64,000 nt of DNA from an uncultured Algibacter sp. (GCF_947490405.1 NZ_CANLGU010000009.1:19482-83481), one strand, 5' to 3'; positions 26,316 to 35,675 are shown, counted from the stretch's first letter. A program made the numbers and translations. The notes: generated by a model from the letters alone, not told the origin.

Positions 26316-27509
26316 TTAAATTGTTTCTGAAAGAATTTCTAATGGGTTTTCTTCGTTTATTTCTTTCTCTTTTATTTCTTCTCGCTTAGCACTTACACTA
26401 AGTATAATACCAATAGCTAAACAGGTCATCCAAATTGACGTACCTCCACTACTTATTAATGGCAATGTTTGACCAGTAACCGGAAACAACTCAACAGCTA
26501 CAGCCATGTTAATTAGAGCTTGAAATACAATAGGAAGGCCAACGCCTAATACTAACAACTTTCCAAATATCGTATCTGACTTTTGAGCTACTATAACAAC
26601 ACGGAATAGCAACCACAAATACAAAGTCATAATCACAAAACCTCCTACCAACCCATACTCTTCTATAATAATAGCAAAAATGAAATCTGATGACGATTGA
26701 GGTAAAAAATTCTTTTGCATACTTTTCCCCGGGCCAACACCTTTAATCCCTCCTGTTGCAATTGCAATTTTTGCTTTTTCTATTTGATAATCTGCCTCTG
26801 TATCTTCTGGATTTGCAAAGCTTTCAATCCTTCCCATCCAAGTATCAACCCTATTAGGCATAGCATCTGGAAAAGCTTTAGCAACCAAAATAAACAAGGT
26901 TAATACCAAAATACCTGAACCTACAATTACCGCCAAATAACGCAAAGGATAACCCCCTAAAAACACAAGCATTACTACCATTAAGAACATAATCGCTGCT
27001 GTAGAAAAATTTGCTGGCAGTATAAGGATTAAGACTAAAAAAACAGGAATCCAAAGCGGCAAAATAGTGGCTTTAAATGTTATAATTTCATCCTTAATCT
27101 TCGACATGTATCTTGCTACATATACCATAAGCACGACAGCTGCTAACGTGGATGTTTGAAAAGACATACCCACAAATGGAATTTGAATCCATCGACTAGC
27201 GTTAGCCCCATCTATAGTTTTACCTTGAAGCATTGTTAAGCCTAACAAAACCAGCACAACGGGAATCATTATCAAAGACAAGCCTTTAAAATATCTGTAA
27301 GGGATTTTATGTACGCCATACATAATAGCAAAACCCAGCAATAAATGCACAAAATGTTTAACAAAAAAAGTGAACGTACTACTACCTGCGCCCTTGTAAG
27401 CTAAATTACTAGCAGCACTGTAAACAGGCAAAAACGACAGTATTGCCAATAAAGCAACTATTGCCCAAATTAACCGATCTCCTTTTATGTTTTTAAATAC
27501 TGCTTGCAC
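26316..27509 (-). CDS. ftsW: SEDS glycosyltransferase FtsW
   Basis: Polytopic membrane protein of 397 residues of the SEDS family. Together with the transpeptidase FtsI it polymerises septal peptidoglycan from lipid II. About ten hydrophobic segments can be counted. Conserved SEDS parts include the YQIEKAKIAIATGG(I)KGVGPGKS loop, SSSDFIFAIIIEEYGLVGG, and the terminal LPLISSGGTS. The N-terminal stretch places a RLIWAIVALLAILSFLPVYS helix. It starts 10 bases after murD and abuts murG, as in other flavobacteria. RodA is the alternative, but the location among division genes supports FtsW. Confidence 0.95.
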   Translation of the reverse strand: MQAVFKNIKGDRLIWAIVALLAILSFLPVYSAASNLAYKGAGSSTFTFFVKHFVHLLLGFAIMYGVHKIPYRYFKGLSLIMIPVVLVLLGLTMLQGKTIDGANASRWIQIPFVGMSFQTSTLAAVVLMVYVARYMSKIKDEIITFKATILPLWIPVFLVLILILPANFSTAAIMFLMVVMLVFLGGYPLRYLAVIVGSGILVLTLFILVAKAFPDAMPNRVDTWMGRIESFANPEDTEADYQIEKAKIAIATGGIKGVGPGKSMQKNFLPQSSSDFIFAIIIEEYGLVGGFVIMTLYLWLLFRVVIVAQKSDTIFGKLLVLGVGLPIVFQALINMAVAVELFPVTGQTLPLISSGGTSIWMTCLAIGIILSVSAKREEIKEKEINEENPLEILSETI

Positions 27510-27519
27510 CTATATTTTT

Positions 27520-28851
27520 TTACAGATTCCTTACTGCATCTTTAAATTGACGTCCACGATCTTCATAATTTTCAAACAAATCGAAACTCGCACATGCTGG
27601 AGACAACAAAACAGCATCTCCTGCATCAGCTACTTTATATGCAATCTTTACGGCTTCGCTCATAAACTGTGTTTCAACAATAACATCAACCATATTTCCA
27701 AAAGTGTTCATCAATTTTTCATTATCAACACCCAAACAAATAATAGCCTTTACCTTTTCATTTATAAACGGAAATAACTCTTCATAATTATTACCCTTAT
27801 CAACACCTCCAACAATCCAAACTGTTGGAGTATCCATACTTTCTAGAGCATAATACGTAGCATTTACATTCGTTGCTTTTGAATCGTTTACGTATTGCAC
27901 TTTATTTATTTTCAGCACTTGCTCTAAACGATGTTCTACACCTTGAAAGTTCTCTAAACTCTCTCTAATGGTTTGCTTTCTTATTTTAAGTAAATGCGCC
28001 ACAGTAGAAGCAGCCATGGCATTTTTTATATTGTGCTTTCCTTCTAGGGTTAAGTTTGATGTTGGCATAGTTATTTTGCTGTTATTTATTGTTAGTTTAA
28101 TATTTTCTTTATCTAAATACGCGCCATTTTCAATAGCCTTTTTTAATGAAAATGGCAATAATGTGGATTGAACTGGATTGTTTTTTAAATGGTCAACTAT
28201 TACTTCATCATCAGCGTCATATATCAAATAGTCAGCTTTAGTTTGATTCATAGCTATTCTGAATTTAGAATGGATATAGTTCTCAAATTTGTAATCATAT
28301 CTATCTAAATGATCGGGAGTAATATTCAACAGCACCGCTATATTCGGCTTGAAATCAATAACATCGTCTAATTGAAAACTACTAATTTCAAGAACATAGT
28401 TTTTAAAATCTGATTCTAAAATCTGTTTAGCAAAACTATCCCCAATATTTCCTGCCAACCCTACATTTAATTCTTGTTTTAAAATGTGATGCGCTAACGT
28501 TGCCGTAGTTGTTTTCCCATTACTTCCTGTAATACCAATAATCGTGGCATCAGTAAATTTTGAAGCAAATTCAATTTCTGAAACAACTAAAATCCCTTGT
28601 TTTCTGATTTGTTTTATCAAATCAATCTTGTCAGGAATCCCAGGACTTTTCATGATGATATCTGCATTTAAAATCTTAGATATTGTATGCATTTCATCTT
28701 CCCATTCAATCTCATTATGTATAAGAACTTGTTTGTACTTTTCTTTTATTTTTCCTTTATCGGAAACAAAAACTTGATACCCTTTTACCTTTCCCAAAAG
28801 TGCTGTTCCAACACCACTTTCTCCTCCACCAAGAATAACCAGCCTTTTCAT
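27520..28851 (-). CDS. murD: UDP-N-acetylmuramoyl-L-alanine--D-glutamate ligase MurD
   Basis: Cytoplasmic Mur ligase of 443 residues adding D-Glu to UDP-MurNAc-L-Ala. N-terminal domain with VILGGGESGVGTALLG (about 4-19), ATPase motif GITGSNGKTTTATLAH (about 107-122), then LNITPDHLDRY (about 178-188), and in the C-terminal domain VNDSKATNVNATYYAL and VDKGNNYEEL followed by LLSPACASFDLFENYEDRG, the usual end of MurD. Length is typical. The start codon abuts the mraY stop with no gap. Confidence 0.97.
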   Translation of the reverse strand: MKRLVILGGGESGVGTALLGKVKGYQVFVSDKGKIKEKYKQVLIHNEIEWEDEMHTISKILNADIIMKSPGIPDKIDLIKQIRKQGILVVSEIEFASKFTDATIIGITGSNGKTTTATLAHHILKQELNVGLAGNIGDSFAKQILESDFKNYVLEISSFQLDDVIDFKPNIAVLLNITPDHLDRYDYKFENYIHSKFRIAMNQTKADYLIYDADDEVIVDHLKNNPVQSTLLPFSLKKAIENGAYLDKENIKLTINNSKITMPTSNLTLEGKHNIKNAMAASTVAHLLKIRKQTIRESLENFQGVEHRLEQVLKINKVQYVNDSKATNVNATYYALESMDTPTVWIVGGVDKGNNYEELFPFINEKVKAIICLGVDNEKLMNTFGNMVDVIVETQFMSEAVKIAYKVADAGDAVLLSPACASFDLFENYEDRGRQFKDAVRNL

Positions 28852-30093
28852 CTATCTAATTTTCAACGTTACGATTGAAAGAATAGCGAGCAATATCCCA
28901 ACAATCCAAAATCGTGTAACTATTTTACTTTCGTGATATCCAGATTTCTGATAGTGATGATGTAGTGGAGACATTTTAAATATTCGCCGTCCTTCTCCAT
29001 ATTTTTTTTTGGTATACTTAAACCAACTTACCTGCATAATGACAGATAAATTTTCTGCAACAAAAATTCCGCATAATACAGGAATCAACCATTCTTTACG
29101 AACCGCAATAGCTATAACAGCTATAATTCCGCCTATGGTTAAACTCCCCGTATCACCCATAAATACTTGAGCTGGAAAAGTGTTATACCATAAAAAACCT
29201 ATAAGTGCTCCTACAAAAGCCGCTATATAAATTGTGATTTCCTCAACTCTTGGGATATACATGATATTTAGGTATTCTGAGAAAATAATATTACCAGATA
29301 CCCAAGCAAAAATTCCTAACGTAAGCACTATAATTGCCGAAGTTCCAGCAGCCAAACCATCAATACCATCTGTTAAATTAGCTCCATTTGAAACTCCTGT
29401 AATGATGATTATAATTATCAGAATAAAAATTACCCATGCATATTTTTTTAAATCTGGACTTATCCAAGTAATTAAATCTGCATAATCAAACTCATTCCCT
29501 TTAACAAAAGGAATTGTAGTTTTTGTTGACTTCATTTCTTCTTGAAATAATTTTGAAGCCTCTATATCTGGATTTTCAGCTAACAAAACACGCTGTTGCT
29601 CAATAGGTAATTTTTCTTTCATCGTTACATCCTGATGAAAAAACAAGGTTGCACCTACTATGATTCCTAAACCAATTTGCCCTAAAACTTTAAATCTGCC
29701 TTTTAATCCCTCTTTGTCGTTTTTAAACTTCTTTAAATAGTCATCAATAAAACCAATAACTCCCATCCAAATGGTTGTTACAATTAAAAGTAAGATGTAA
29801 ATATTTTCTAGTTTAGCCAATAACAATACCGGAATTAGAGTAGCTAGTATGATTATAATTCCACCCATAGTTGGTGTACCCGCTTTTTCTTTTTGCCCTT
29901 CTAAGCCTAAATCTCTAATGGTTTCACCCATTTGTTTTTTTTGTAGAAAACGAATAATTCGTTTACCATAAATAGTAGAAATTAACAACGACAAAATCAT
30001 AGCTAAAGCTGCTCTAAAGGTTAAAAACCCAAAAAGTGTGGCCCCTGGAAGCTGAAACTGTTTTTCCAAATACTCGAATAGGTAGTACAACAT
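28852..30093 (-). CDS. mraY: Phospho-N-acetylmuramoyl-pentapeptide transferase MraY
   Basis: Integral membrane enzyme of 413 residues that transfers phospho-MurNAc-pentapeptide to undecaprenyl phosphate, making lipid I. Signatures are GTPTMGGI (about 72-79), GFIDDYLKK (about 114-122), [15 protein letters not shown], the [15 protein letters not shown] segment and, near the end, [23 protein letters not shown] in parts. It is about 50 residues longer than E. coli MraY because of a polar insert at about residues 153-215 between two membrane helices. Such an insert is common in flavobacterial MraY from what I recall. The gene lies between murE and murD. Confidence 0.96.
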   Translation of the reverse strand: MLYYLFEYLEKQFQLPGATLFGFLTFRAALAMILSLLISTIYGKRIIRFLQKKQMGETIRDLGLEGQKEKAGTPTMGGIIIILATLIPVLLLAKLENIYILLLIVTTIWMGVIGFIDDYLKKFKNDKEGLKGRFKVLGQIGLGIIVGATLFFHQDVTMKEKLPIEQQRVLLAENPDIEASKLFQEEMKSTKTTIPFVKGNEFDYADLITWISPDLKKYAWVIFILIIIIIITGVSNGANLTDGIDGLAAGTSAIIVLTLGIFAWVSGNIIFSEYLNIMYIPRVEEITIYIAAFVGALIGFLWYNTFPAQVFMGDTGSLTIGGIIAVIAIAVRKEWLIPVLCGIFVAENLSVIMQVSWFKYTKKKYGEGRRIFKMSPLHHHYQKSGYHESKIVTRFWIVGILLAILSIVTLKIR

Positions 30094-30148
30094 TTAATTC
30101 TCTACTTTTATTAACCCCTCGACTGCCCTTGGGGAGACATTTTGTTTA

Positions 30149-31612
30149 TTATTTTTGTAATTGTTTTAAAAATTCCTTTACTATTTTAAGGTCATCAAAA
30201 TCAAATCGCTCTCCCTTTATTTCTTGATAGGTTTCATGTCCTTTTCCAGCAATCAAAATAATATCATTAGGTTGCGCCATTTGACACGCCGCCTTAATCG
30301 CTTGCTTTCTATCTTGTATGGTTAATGCTTTTTTGAAATTTTGTGGCTCAACCCCAGCCTCAATGTCATTTAAAATATCCTCTGGATTTTCACTTCTAGG
30401 GTTATCATTCGTAAAAATCACCTTATTACTTAAAGTTGTTGCTATATGCCCCATTTTAGGTCGCTTGGTTTTATCCCTATCTCCACCACAACCAACTACA
30501 GTAATAAGTACTTCATTTTTAGTCCTAATATTATTTACAGTCTCTAATACATTTTTTAGTGCATCAGGCGTATGCGCATAATCAACAATAGCAGTGATTT
30601 TATCATCAGAAACCACATATTGAAAACGCCCACTAACACTCTCTAAATCACTTATCAATCGAAGAATTTCTACTTTTTCAAGACCTAATAATTCCGCAGT
30701 AGCATAAATTGCAAGAACATTATACGCGTTAAAGTTTCCAATAAGCTTAGTCCATACTTCACTATCGTTAACTTTTAACAACAAGCCTCCAAACTGATTC
30801 TCTAAAATCTGAGTTTTATAATCAGCATACTGCTTTAAAGCGTAGGTGTATTTTTTAGCGTTTGTGTTTTGTAACATCACCAAGCCATTTTTATCATCTA
30901 CATTTGAAAGTGCAAATGCTTGACTTGAAAGCTCATCGAAGAATTTCTTTTTTACATCTCTATATTCAGCAAATGTTTTATGATAATCCAAATGATCATG
31001 AGACAAATTCGTGAAAATACCGCCCTCAAAATGCAAACCTTCCGTTCTATGTTGGTGAATTCCGTGAGAACTCACTTCCATAAAACAAAACTCTACACCT
31101 TCAGTATTCATTTTACTTAAATACTTGTTTATAGTTAAAGAATCTGGTGTAGTATGGGTTGCTTTATATTCAGTTTCATCCACCATAATTTTCACAGTAG
31201 ATAACAACCCTACTTTGTAACCAGCTTTTTTAAATAGCTGATATAATAAACTTGTTACTGTAGTTTTTCCATTTGTACCAGTAACACCAACAAGTCTTAA
31301 GTTTTGTGATGGGTTATGATAAAAATTCGAAGCTATAATAGCCAGTGCTTTACTAGAATTATCAACTTCAACATAAGCAACACCATCTATTAGTTTTTTT
31401 GGTATGGTTTCACACACAATACTTGTTGCGCCTTTGTCAATAGCCAAATCAATGTAATCGTGCCCATCTGAAACCAAACCACGAATAGCAACAAACAAAT
31501 TGCCTTTTTCAATTTTACGTGAATCAAAATTAACAGCATCAACCCCTATACTTGTGCTTCCAACTACAGCATTTAAAGTAACCTTGTACAATATGTCCTT
31601 GAGAGCTATCAT
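30149..31612 (-). CDS. murE: UDP-MurNAc-tripeptide synthetase MurE (meso-diaminopimelate type)
   Basis: Cytoplasmic Mur ligase of 487 residues that adds the third stem-peptide residue. ATPase motif GVTGTNGKTTVTSLLYQLF begins near residue 107. The substrate-selecting motif in the C-terminal domain reads DNPRSENP (about residues 399-406); DNPR is the form found in enzymes that add meso-diaminopimelate rather than lysine. The IAGKGHETYQ motif near residue 460 is also typical. It overlaps the ftsI stop by 4 bases and is separated from mraY by 55 bases. No doubt about the family; mDAP specificity is inference from the motif. Confidence 0.97.
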   Translation of the reverse strand: MIALKDILYKVTLNAVVGSTSIGVDAVNFDSRKIEKGNLFVAIRGLVSDGHDYIDLAIDKGATSIVCETIPKKLIDGVAYVEVDNSSKALAIIASNFYHNPSQNLRLVGVTGTNGKTTVTSLLYQLFKKAGYKVGLLSTVKIMVDETEYKATHTTPDSLTINKYLSKMNTEGVEFCFMEVSSHGIHQHRTEGLHFEGGIFTNLSHDHLDYHKTFAEYRDVKKKFFDELSSQAFALSNVDDKNGLVMLQNTNAKKYTYALKQYADYKTQILENQFGGLLLKVNDSEVWTKLIGNFNAYNVLAIYATAELLGLEKVEILRLISDLESVSGRFQYVVSDDKITAIVDYAHTPDALKNVLETVNNIRTKNEVLITVVGCGGDRDKTKRPKMGHIATTLSNKVIFTNDNPRSENPEDILNDIEAGVEPQNFKKALTIQDRKQAIKAACQMAQPNDIILIAGKGHETYQEIKGERFDFDDLKIVKEFLKQLQK

Positions 31613-33624
31613 GATGCTTTTAAAACTACTGTTTGATTATTCTTTAATTTGGTATTCTTGTTTATGGATTGGGCTTTCACTAAGCCATTACCTTCTAACC
31701 GCACCTTTACATTAACCTGCATATTTTCTAACAAAACCAAAGCATCCATAGCAGGCATCCCTACTACATTGGGCATAATTGTTTTATATTTTTGCGCTTT
31801 TTCATAGAAGCTTTCATAATCCTTTTCTACCGCACCCATTTTCACATCTAACGATTCAACCTCATCAACAATAGGTGTATCTGTAAAAATCTTTTGCGCC
31901 ACCCTTTTAAACACAGGACCAGAGACATCAGCCCCATAATATCCTACACTTTTATCAGGCTCGTGAATAACTACAATACATGAGTATTTAGGATTATCTG
32001 CAGGAAAATAACCAGCAAATGATGAGATATAATTCAACTTTTCTTTATCGCGATAATCTTTTTGACAAGTACCTGTTTTACCTGCCATAGAAAAGTTTTT
32101 AGAATATAATCGATGGCCTGTACCATGTTCCTTTTCAACTACATTTTTAAGTAATGCTTGTAATTTTGAAATGGTTTCTTTTGAGCAGATTTGATTGTTT
32201 ATCACTTCCTTTTCAAAAGGCTCAATGACTTTATCAAATTCTTTTACCTCTTTTAAAAATCTAGGCTTTACCATAACACCATCATTCGCAACGGCATTAT
32301 AAAACGCAAGTGTTTGCAATGGCGTAAAAGACACTCCATAACCATAAGCCATCCACTGTAGAGCAATTCCACTCCAACGACCGTTCTTTACTCTTGGATC
32401 TGGAATAATTGGTTTTGGCTCACCTATAATTGGTAAGTGCAAATCGTTATTTAGGTTCATGTCGTACAACCTATCAACAAACTTTTCAGGCTGTTTTCTA
32501 TAAGCCTGATCAATAGCCTTGACAATTCCTGTATTAGAAGACACCTCAAAAGCTTTTGAAACCGTTATTTTTCCGTAACCGCCATGTTTTGAATCTCGAA
32601 CTTTTTTACCATAGAAACTCAAAATTCCTTTTTCAGTATCAACAACATCACTTGTATCAACCACTTTATCTTCAAAAGCAGCAGCTAACGCCATCAATTT
32701 AAATGTAGAGCCTGATTCATGACTTTCACCTACCGCATAATTCAATCGCTCATAATAATGTCCATTTTTATTCCTTCCTAAATTTGAAATAGCGCGAATC
32801 TCTCCAGTTTTGGTTTCCATAACCACCACACATCCATGGTCTGCTTTATACTTTTCTAACTGTGCTAAAAGCGCATGATGTGCAATGTCTTGAATATTAA
32901 CATCTATGGTAGTATAAACATCATACCCATCTTGTGGTTCAATTTCATTAGCATCACTCAACGGTTTCCACTGGCCTTTTCCTATTTGTTGCTTTTTACG
33001 TTGCCCATCTACACCGCGTAAATATTTTACCCCAAAAGCACCATCAATCCCAGGTCTTGTAACATTTCCTTTATCATCAATACGCTCATAACCTATTGTT
33101 CTTTGCGCAATACCACCCATTGGATGTTCACGTTTAGTAGTTTGCTCAACAATTAAACCACCTTTAAATGCCCCTAACTCTAATAATGGAAAATTTCTTA
33201 ATCGGATATAATCTGAATATCCAATGTTTCTAGCCAATAAAAAATACCTGTTTCTGTTTGCTCGTGCCCGTCTTAAGTCTTTTTCTAATGCGTTTGAAGA
33301 TTTACCAGAATATTTTGAAAGCGAATCACAAAGTGGCTTGATATACTTCTCAAAAGTTTTAGCTTTTGGCGTTAACGCATCAAAACGAATATCATACTTA
33401 GGAATTGAGGTAGCTAGTAAATTCCCATTTACAGAATACACATTACCTCTATTTGCAGGAATCACAACATTTTTAACAACACGCTCTGTAGCTTTTGCTC
33501 TATACACATCACCTTGAAGAAATTGAACACTTAAAAGCTTAAATACCACAGCAAGCCCGAAGATGAACATACATCCAGCTATAAAGTACAAACGGTTTAA
33601 TATGTTTCTTTCGTTTACTGCCAA
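31609..33624 (-). CDS. ftsI: Division transpeptidase FtsI (penicillin-binding protein, with PASTA domain)
   Basis: Class B penicillin-binding protein of 671 residues that cross-links septal peptidoglycan. One N-terminal membrane helix (about 10-32) precedes the dimerisation domain (about 50-215). The transpeptidase domain has the three active-site motifs STFK (Ser306-Lys309), SSN (362-364) and KTG (516-518). A C-terminal PASTA domain (about 612-671, PNVVGMPAMDALVLLENM) is present, as in many Gram-positive and Bacteroidota homologues but not in E. coli FtsI. It lies between ftsL and murE, and its stop overlaps the murE start by 4 bases. Confidence 0.97.
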   Translation of the reverse strand: MAVNERNILNRLYFIAGCMFIFGLAVVFKLLSVQFLQGDVYRAKATERVVKNVVIPANRGNVYSVNGNLLATSIPKYDIRFDALTPKAKTFEKYIKPLCDSLSKYSGKSSNALEKDLRRARANRNRYFLLARNIGYSDYIRLRNFPLLELGAFKGGLIVEQTTKREHPMGGIAQRTIGYERIDDKGNVTRPGIDGAFGVKYLRGVDGQRKKQQIGKGQWKPLSDANEIEPQDGYDVYTTIDVNIQDIAHHALLAQLEKYKADHGCVVVMETKTGEIRAISNLGRNKNGHYYERLNYAVGESHESGSTFKLMALAAAFEDKVVDTSDVVDTEKGILSFYGKKVRDSKHGGYGKITVSKAFEVSSNTGIVKAIDQAYRKQPEKFVDRLYDMNLNNDLHLPIIGEPKPIIPDPRVKNGRWSGIALQWMAYGYGVSFTPLQTLAFYNAVANDGVMVKPRFLKEVKEFDKVIEPFEKEVINNQICSKETISKLQALLKNVVEKEHGTGHRLYSKNFSMAGKTGTCQKDYRDKEKLNYISSFAGYFPADNPKYSCIVVIHEPDKSVGYYGADVSGPVFKRVAQKIFTDTPIVDEVESLDVKMGAVEKDYESFYEKAQKYKTIMPNVVGMPAMDALVLLENMQVNVKVRLEGNGLVKAQSINKNTKLKNNQTVVLKAS

Positions 33625-33634
33625 GGTTGTTTTA

Positions 33635-33952
33635 TCAATTTTTAGCTTTTACTTTTATTTTTTTTGGTGGAATTACCGAAGACGCTAATCCTTTTTCTTT
33701 CATTACTATTACAACATGAGATTCCATTTTGAGCCTCATGAGTTTGGAGCGACCATCAACAAAAGCAGATCGCATTTCTTTTACTTCATTTTTTAATCTT
33801 GCAATTTCATAGACCTTTTTATCAGCACTATGCGAACTTGCAATCATTATTATAGCTAACACGGAAACGAATAAAATAAATCGCCAATTCTTAAATGAAT
33901 CATCACTTACTAAAAATGTTCCTTTTAATATGTTATAGATATTTTTCTTCAT
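33635..33952 (-). CDS. ftsL: FtsL-like division protein
   Basis: Short bitopic protein of 105 residues: a cytoplasmic N-terminus of about 23 residues, one membrane helix (about 25-42, FILFVSVLAIIMIAS), then a periplasmic stretch with heptad-like spacing (about 48-90, VYEIARLKNEVKEM), which should form the coiled coil shared with FtsB. Position between rsmH and ftsI and the length match FtsL. Sequence similarity within this family is always weak. The basic C-terminus (KKIKVKAKN) is a common flavobacterial feature. Confidence 0.88.
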   Translation of the reverse strand: MKKNIYNILKGTFLVSDDSFKNWRFILFVSVLAIIMIASSHSADKKVYEIARLKNEVKEMRSAFVDGRSKLMRLKMESHVVIVMKEKGLASSVIPPKKIKVKAKN

Positions 33953-33994
33953 TCTGATAATTTTGTAGTTTCGATTTCTCTCAACTCCTAAAAA

Positions 33995-34891
33995 TTATAT
34001 TTTTTCAGCTATTCTAAGTTTTGCACTTCTTGCCCTATTATTTGTTTTTATTTCTTCTGCCGTTGGAACAATCAGTCCGTTCACTTTTTTTAGTGGCACT
34101 TCAAAATTTCCGAACATATCCCTTTCTGGCTCCCCTTCAAACATCCCATTTCTTATAAAACGTTTCACCAACCTATCTTCAAGCGAGTGGTAGGATATAA
34201 AACTAAGCCGCCCTCCAACTTTCAACACTTCTGGAGTTTGCAATAAAAACTCTTTTAAAACCTCAATTTCTTGGTTTACCTCAATTCTAATCGCTTGATA
34301 AATTTGAGCTAACACTTTATTTTCATGTCTTGGTGGCAAAAACTTCCTTAAGACCCCTTTTAATTGTTCACTTGTAATAATTGATTCATTCCTTCGAAAC
34401 TCTACAATTAATCTTGCCATAGCTGGAGCTGCACGCAATTCACCGTATTGCAAAAAAACCTGTTTTAACCTTTCTTCTTCATATTCATTAACTACGTGAA
34501 AAGCAGACAGTTCATTTTCTTGATTCATCCGCATATCTAAATCCGCTTCAAAACGTGTAGAAAAACCACGTTCAGCTACATCAAATTGATGAGATGACAC
34601 ACCAAAATCAGCCAAAATCCCATCCACTTGCTTCACACCATGGAATCTCAAAAACCGCTTTACATACCTAAAATTCTCATGAATCAGTGTAAACCTATCA
34701 TCATCTATTGTATTTTTAAGAGCGTCTGAATCTTGATCGAAAGCAAAAAGCTTCCCCTTGTCACCAAGGCGTTTTAATATTTCTCTACTATGCCCGCCAC
34801 CACCAAAGGTTACATCTACATAAATACCGTCTGAATTAATATTTAACCCATCAACCGTTTCTTTGAGAAGCACTGGGTTATGATATTCCAT
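33995..34891 (-). CDS. rsmH: 16S rRNA (cytosine-1402-N4)-methyltransferase RsmH
   Basis: SAM-dependent methyltransferase of about 298 residues (also called MraW) that methylates N4 of C1402 in 16S rRNA. The start MEYHNPVLLKETVDGL is the usual one for the family; the ATG at 34900 would add three residues. SAM-binding motif VDVTFGGGGHSREIL lies near residue 26, DGILADFGVSSHQFD near 96, and SYHSLEDRLVKRF near 236. It overlaps the end of mraZ by 14 bases, which is normal for this cluster. Confidence 0.96.
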   Translation of the reverse strand: MEYHNPVLLKETVDGLNINSDGIYVDVTFGGGGHSREILKRLGDKGKLFAFDQDSDALKNTIDDDRFTLIHENFRYVKRFLRFHGVKQVDGILADFGVSSHQFDVAERGFSTRFEADLDMRMNQENELSAFHVVNEYEEERLKQVFLQYGELRAAPAMARLIVEFRRNESIITSEQLKGVLRKFLPPRHENKVLAQIYQAIRIEVNQEIEVLKEFLLQTPEVLKVGGRLSFISYHSLEDRLVKRFIRNGMFEGEPERDMFGNFEVPLKKVNGLIVPTAEEIKTNNRARSAKLRIAEKI

Positions 34892-35348
34892 AATCGTCAT
34901 CGTCTTGCCCCATTACCTCTTCTGCTAAATCAGCAAAATCAACAGTTGCGTCATCAATAGCTTGTTCGTATAAATCCTTATCCCAAATCTCAATAATATT
35001 GATTGCAGAAGCCACCACTATATTTTTTGAAATATTCGCAAAAACCGTCAAATCCTTTGGTATCAAAACTCTACCATTCACATCTACCTCAACCATTTTT
35101 GCTCCAGCTGTAAATCGCCTAATAAAATCGTTATTCTTCTTTTTAAACTTATTAAGCCCATTCATCTTTTGCATAAGCATCTTCCATTCTCCCATAGGAT
35201 AAAGCTCTAAACATTGCTGAAACACTGAACGACGAATAACAAAACCATCTTGCAAAATCGCAGAAAGTTGCTTTTTGATTGCAGCTGGCATCATCAATCT
35301 GCCTTTTGCATCAACTTTACAATCGTATGTTCCTGTGATTAAATCCAA
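34878..35348 (-). CDS. mraZ: Transcriptional regulator MraZ (TTG start)
   Basis: Small DNA-binding regulator of 156 residues with two SpoVT/AbrB-like MraZ half-domains. First: TGTYDCKVDAKGRLMMPAAIKKQL (in two parts, about 5-29); second: VEVDVNGRVLIPKDLTVFANI (about 86-106). MraZ proteins bind repeats in front of their own cluster and control it. The start codon is TTG at 35348: an in-frame TAA lies only 3 codons upstream and no ATG is available, and the family normally starts just here. Repeats that fit an MraZ box lie upstream at about 35400-35427. Confidence 0.95.
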   Translation of the reverse strand: MDLITGTYDCKVDAKGRLMMPAAIKKQLSAILQDGFVIRRSVFQQCLELYPMGEWKMLMQKMNGLNKFKKKNNDFIRRFTAGAKMVEVDVNGRVLIPKDLTVFANISKNIVVASAINIIEIWDKDLYEQAIDDATVDFADLAEEVMGQDDDDYGIS

Positions 35349-35380
35349 AGTGATTTACTGACTTTTAAACGTTTAAGTTT

Positions 35381-35388
35381 CAAATATA
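35381..35388 (-). promoter_or_regulatory. -7 box of the mraZ / division cluster promoter
   Basis: TATATTTG on the minus strand is an exact TAnnTTTG match, 33 bases before the TTG start. No TTTG is seen at the -33 position; the AGTGG repeats occupy that region instead, so the promoter may depend on or be controlled by a bound protein. Confidence 0.65.
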
Positions 35389-35399
35389 TTGAAAAATAT

Positions 35400-35427
35400 C
35401 CCACTTTCTACCACTAAATACCACTTT
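35400..35427 (-). promoter_or_regulatory. Three AGTGG direct repeats, probable MraZ box
   Basis: On the minus strand AGTGG occurs three times with an exact 10-bp period: AGTGGTATTT, AGTGGTAGAA, AGTGGGATAT. Known MraZ sites are direct GTGGG- or AAAGTG-type repeats with about one helical turn between them, placed upstream of mraZ. The repeats here lie directly upstream of the predicted -7 box. Confidence 0.75.
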
Positions 35428-35429
35428 GT

Positions 35430-35638
35430 TAATAAATTTTAAATCTAGGTTGTTTTTTATCGAACATTAAAGCTTACAACCCCCTACAAATAAACACGAA
35501 AGACAAGTTTGCCCTTTAAACTTTCAAATATCAAAACTGTTGATATTTCAGTTTTGATATTTTAAAAATTAGCACCCCAATAAACATGTGCTTTTACCTG
35601 AAAAGAATTATTAATAGGGGAAATATGAATGAAATAAC
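35430..35638. other. Divergent intergenic region between mraZ and the alpha/beta hydrolase
   Basis: The gene-free gap spans 35349-35675. It holds the mraZ promoter and repeats on the left, a large inverted repeat at 35526-35562 in the middle and a -7 box for the hydrolase gene on the right. The remainder is AT-rich sequence without a supportable feature. Confidence 0.6.
35526..35562. repeat. Perfect 14-bp inverted repeat with repeated TTGATATTT
   Basis: AAATATCAAAACTG (35526-35539) and CAGTTTTGATATTT (35549-35562) are exact reverse complements around a 9-base spacer TTGATATTT. That 9-mer also occurs at 35554-35562 and inverted at 35526-35534. No T run follows on either strand, so this looks more like a protein-binding site than a terminator. 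Confidence 0.7.
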
Positions 35639-35646
35639 TATATTTG
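35639..35646 (+). promoter_or_regulatory. -7 box upstream of the alpha/beta hydrolase gene
   Basis: TATATTTG matches TAnnTTTG and lies 29 bases before the ATG at 35676. No clear TTG is seen at -33. Confidence 0.5.
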
Positions 35647-35675
35647 TTTTTAACGAATGAATGACTAACTGATTA

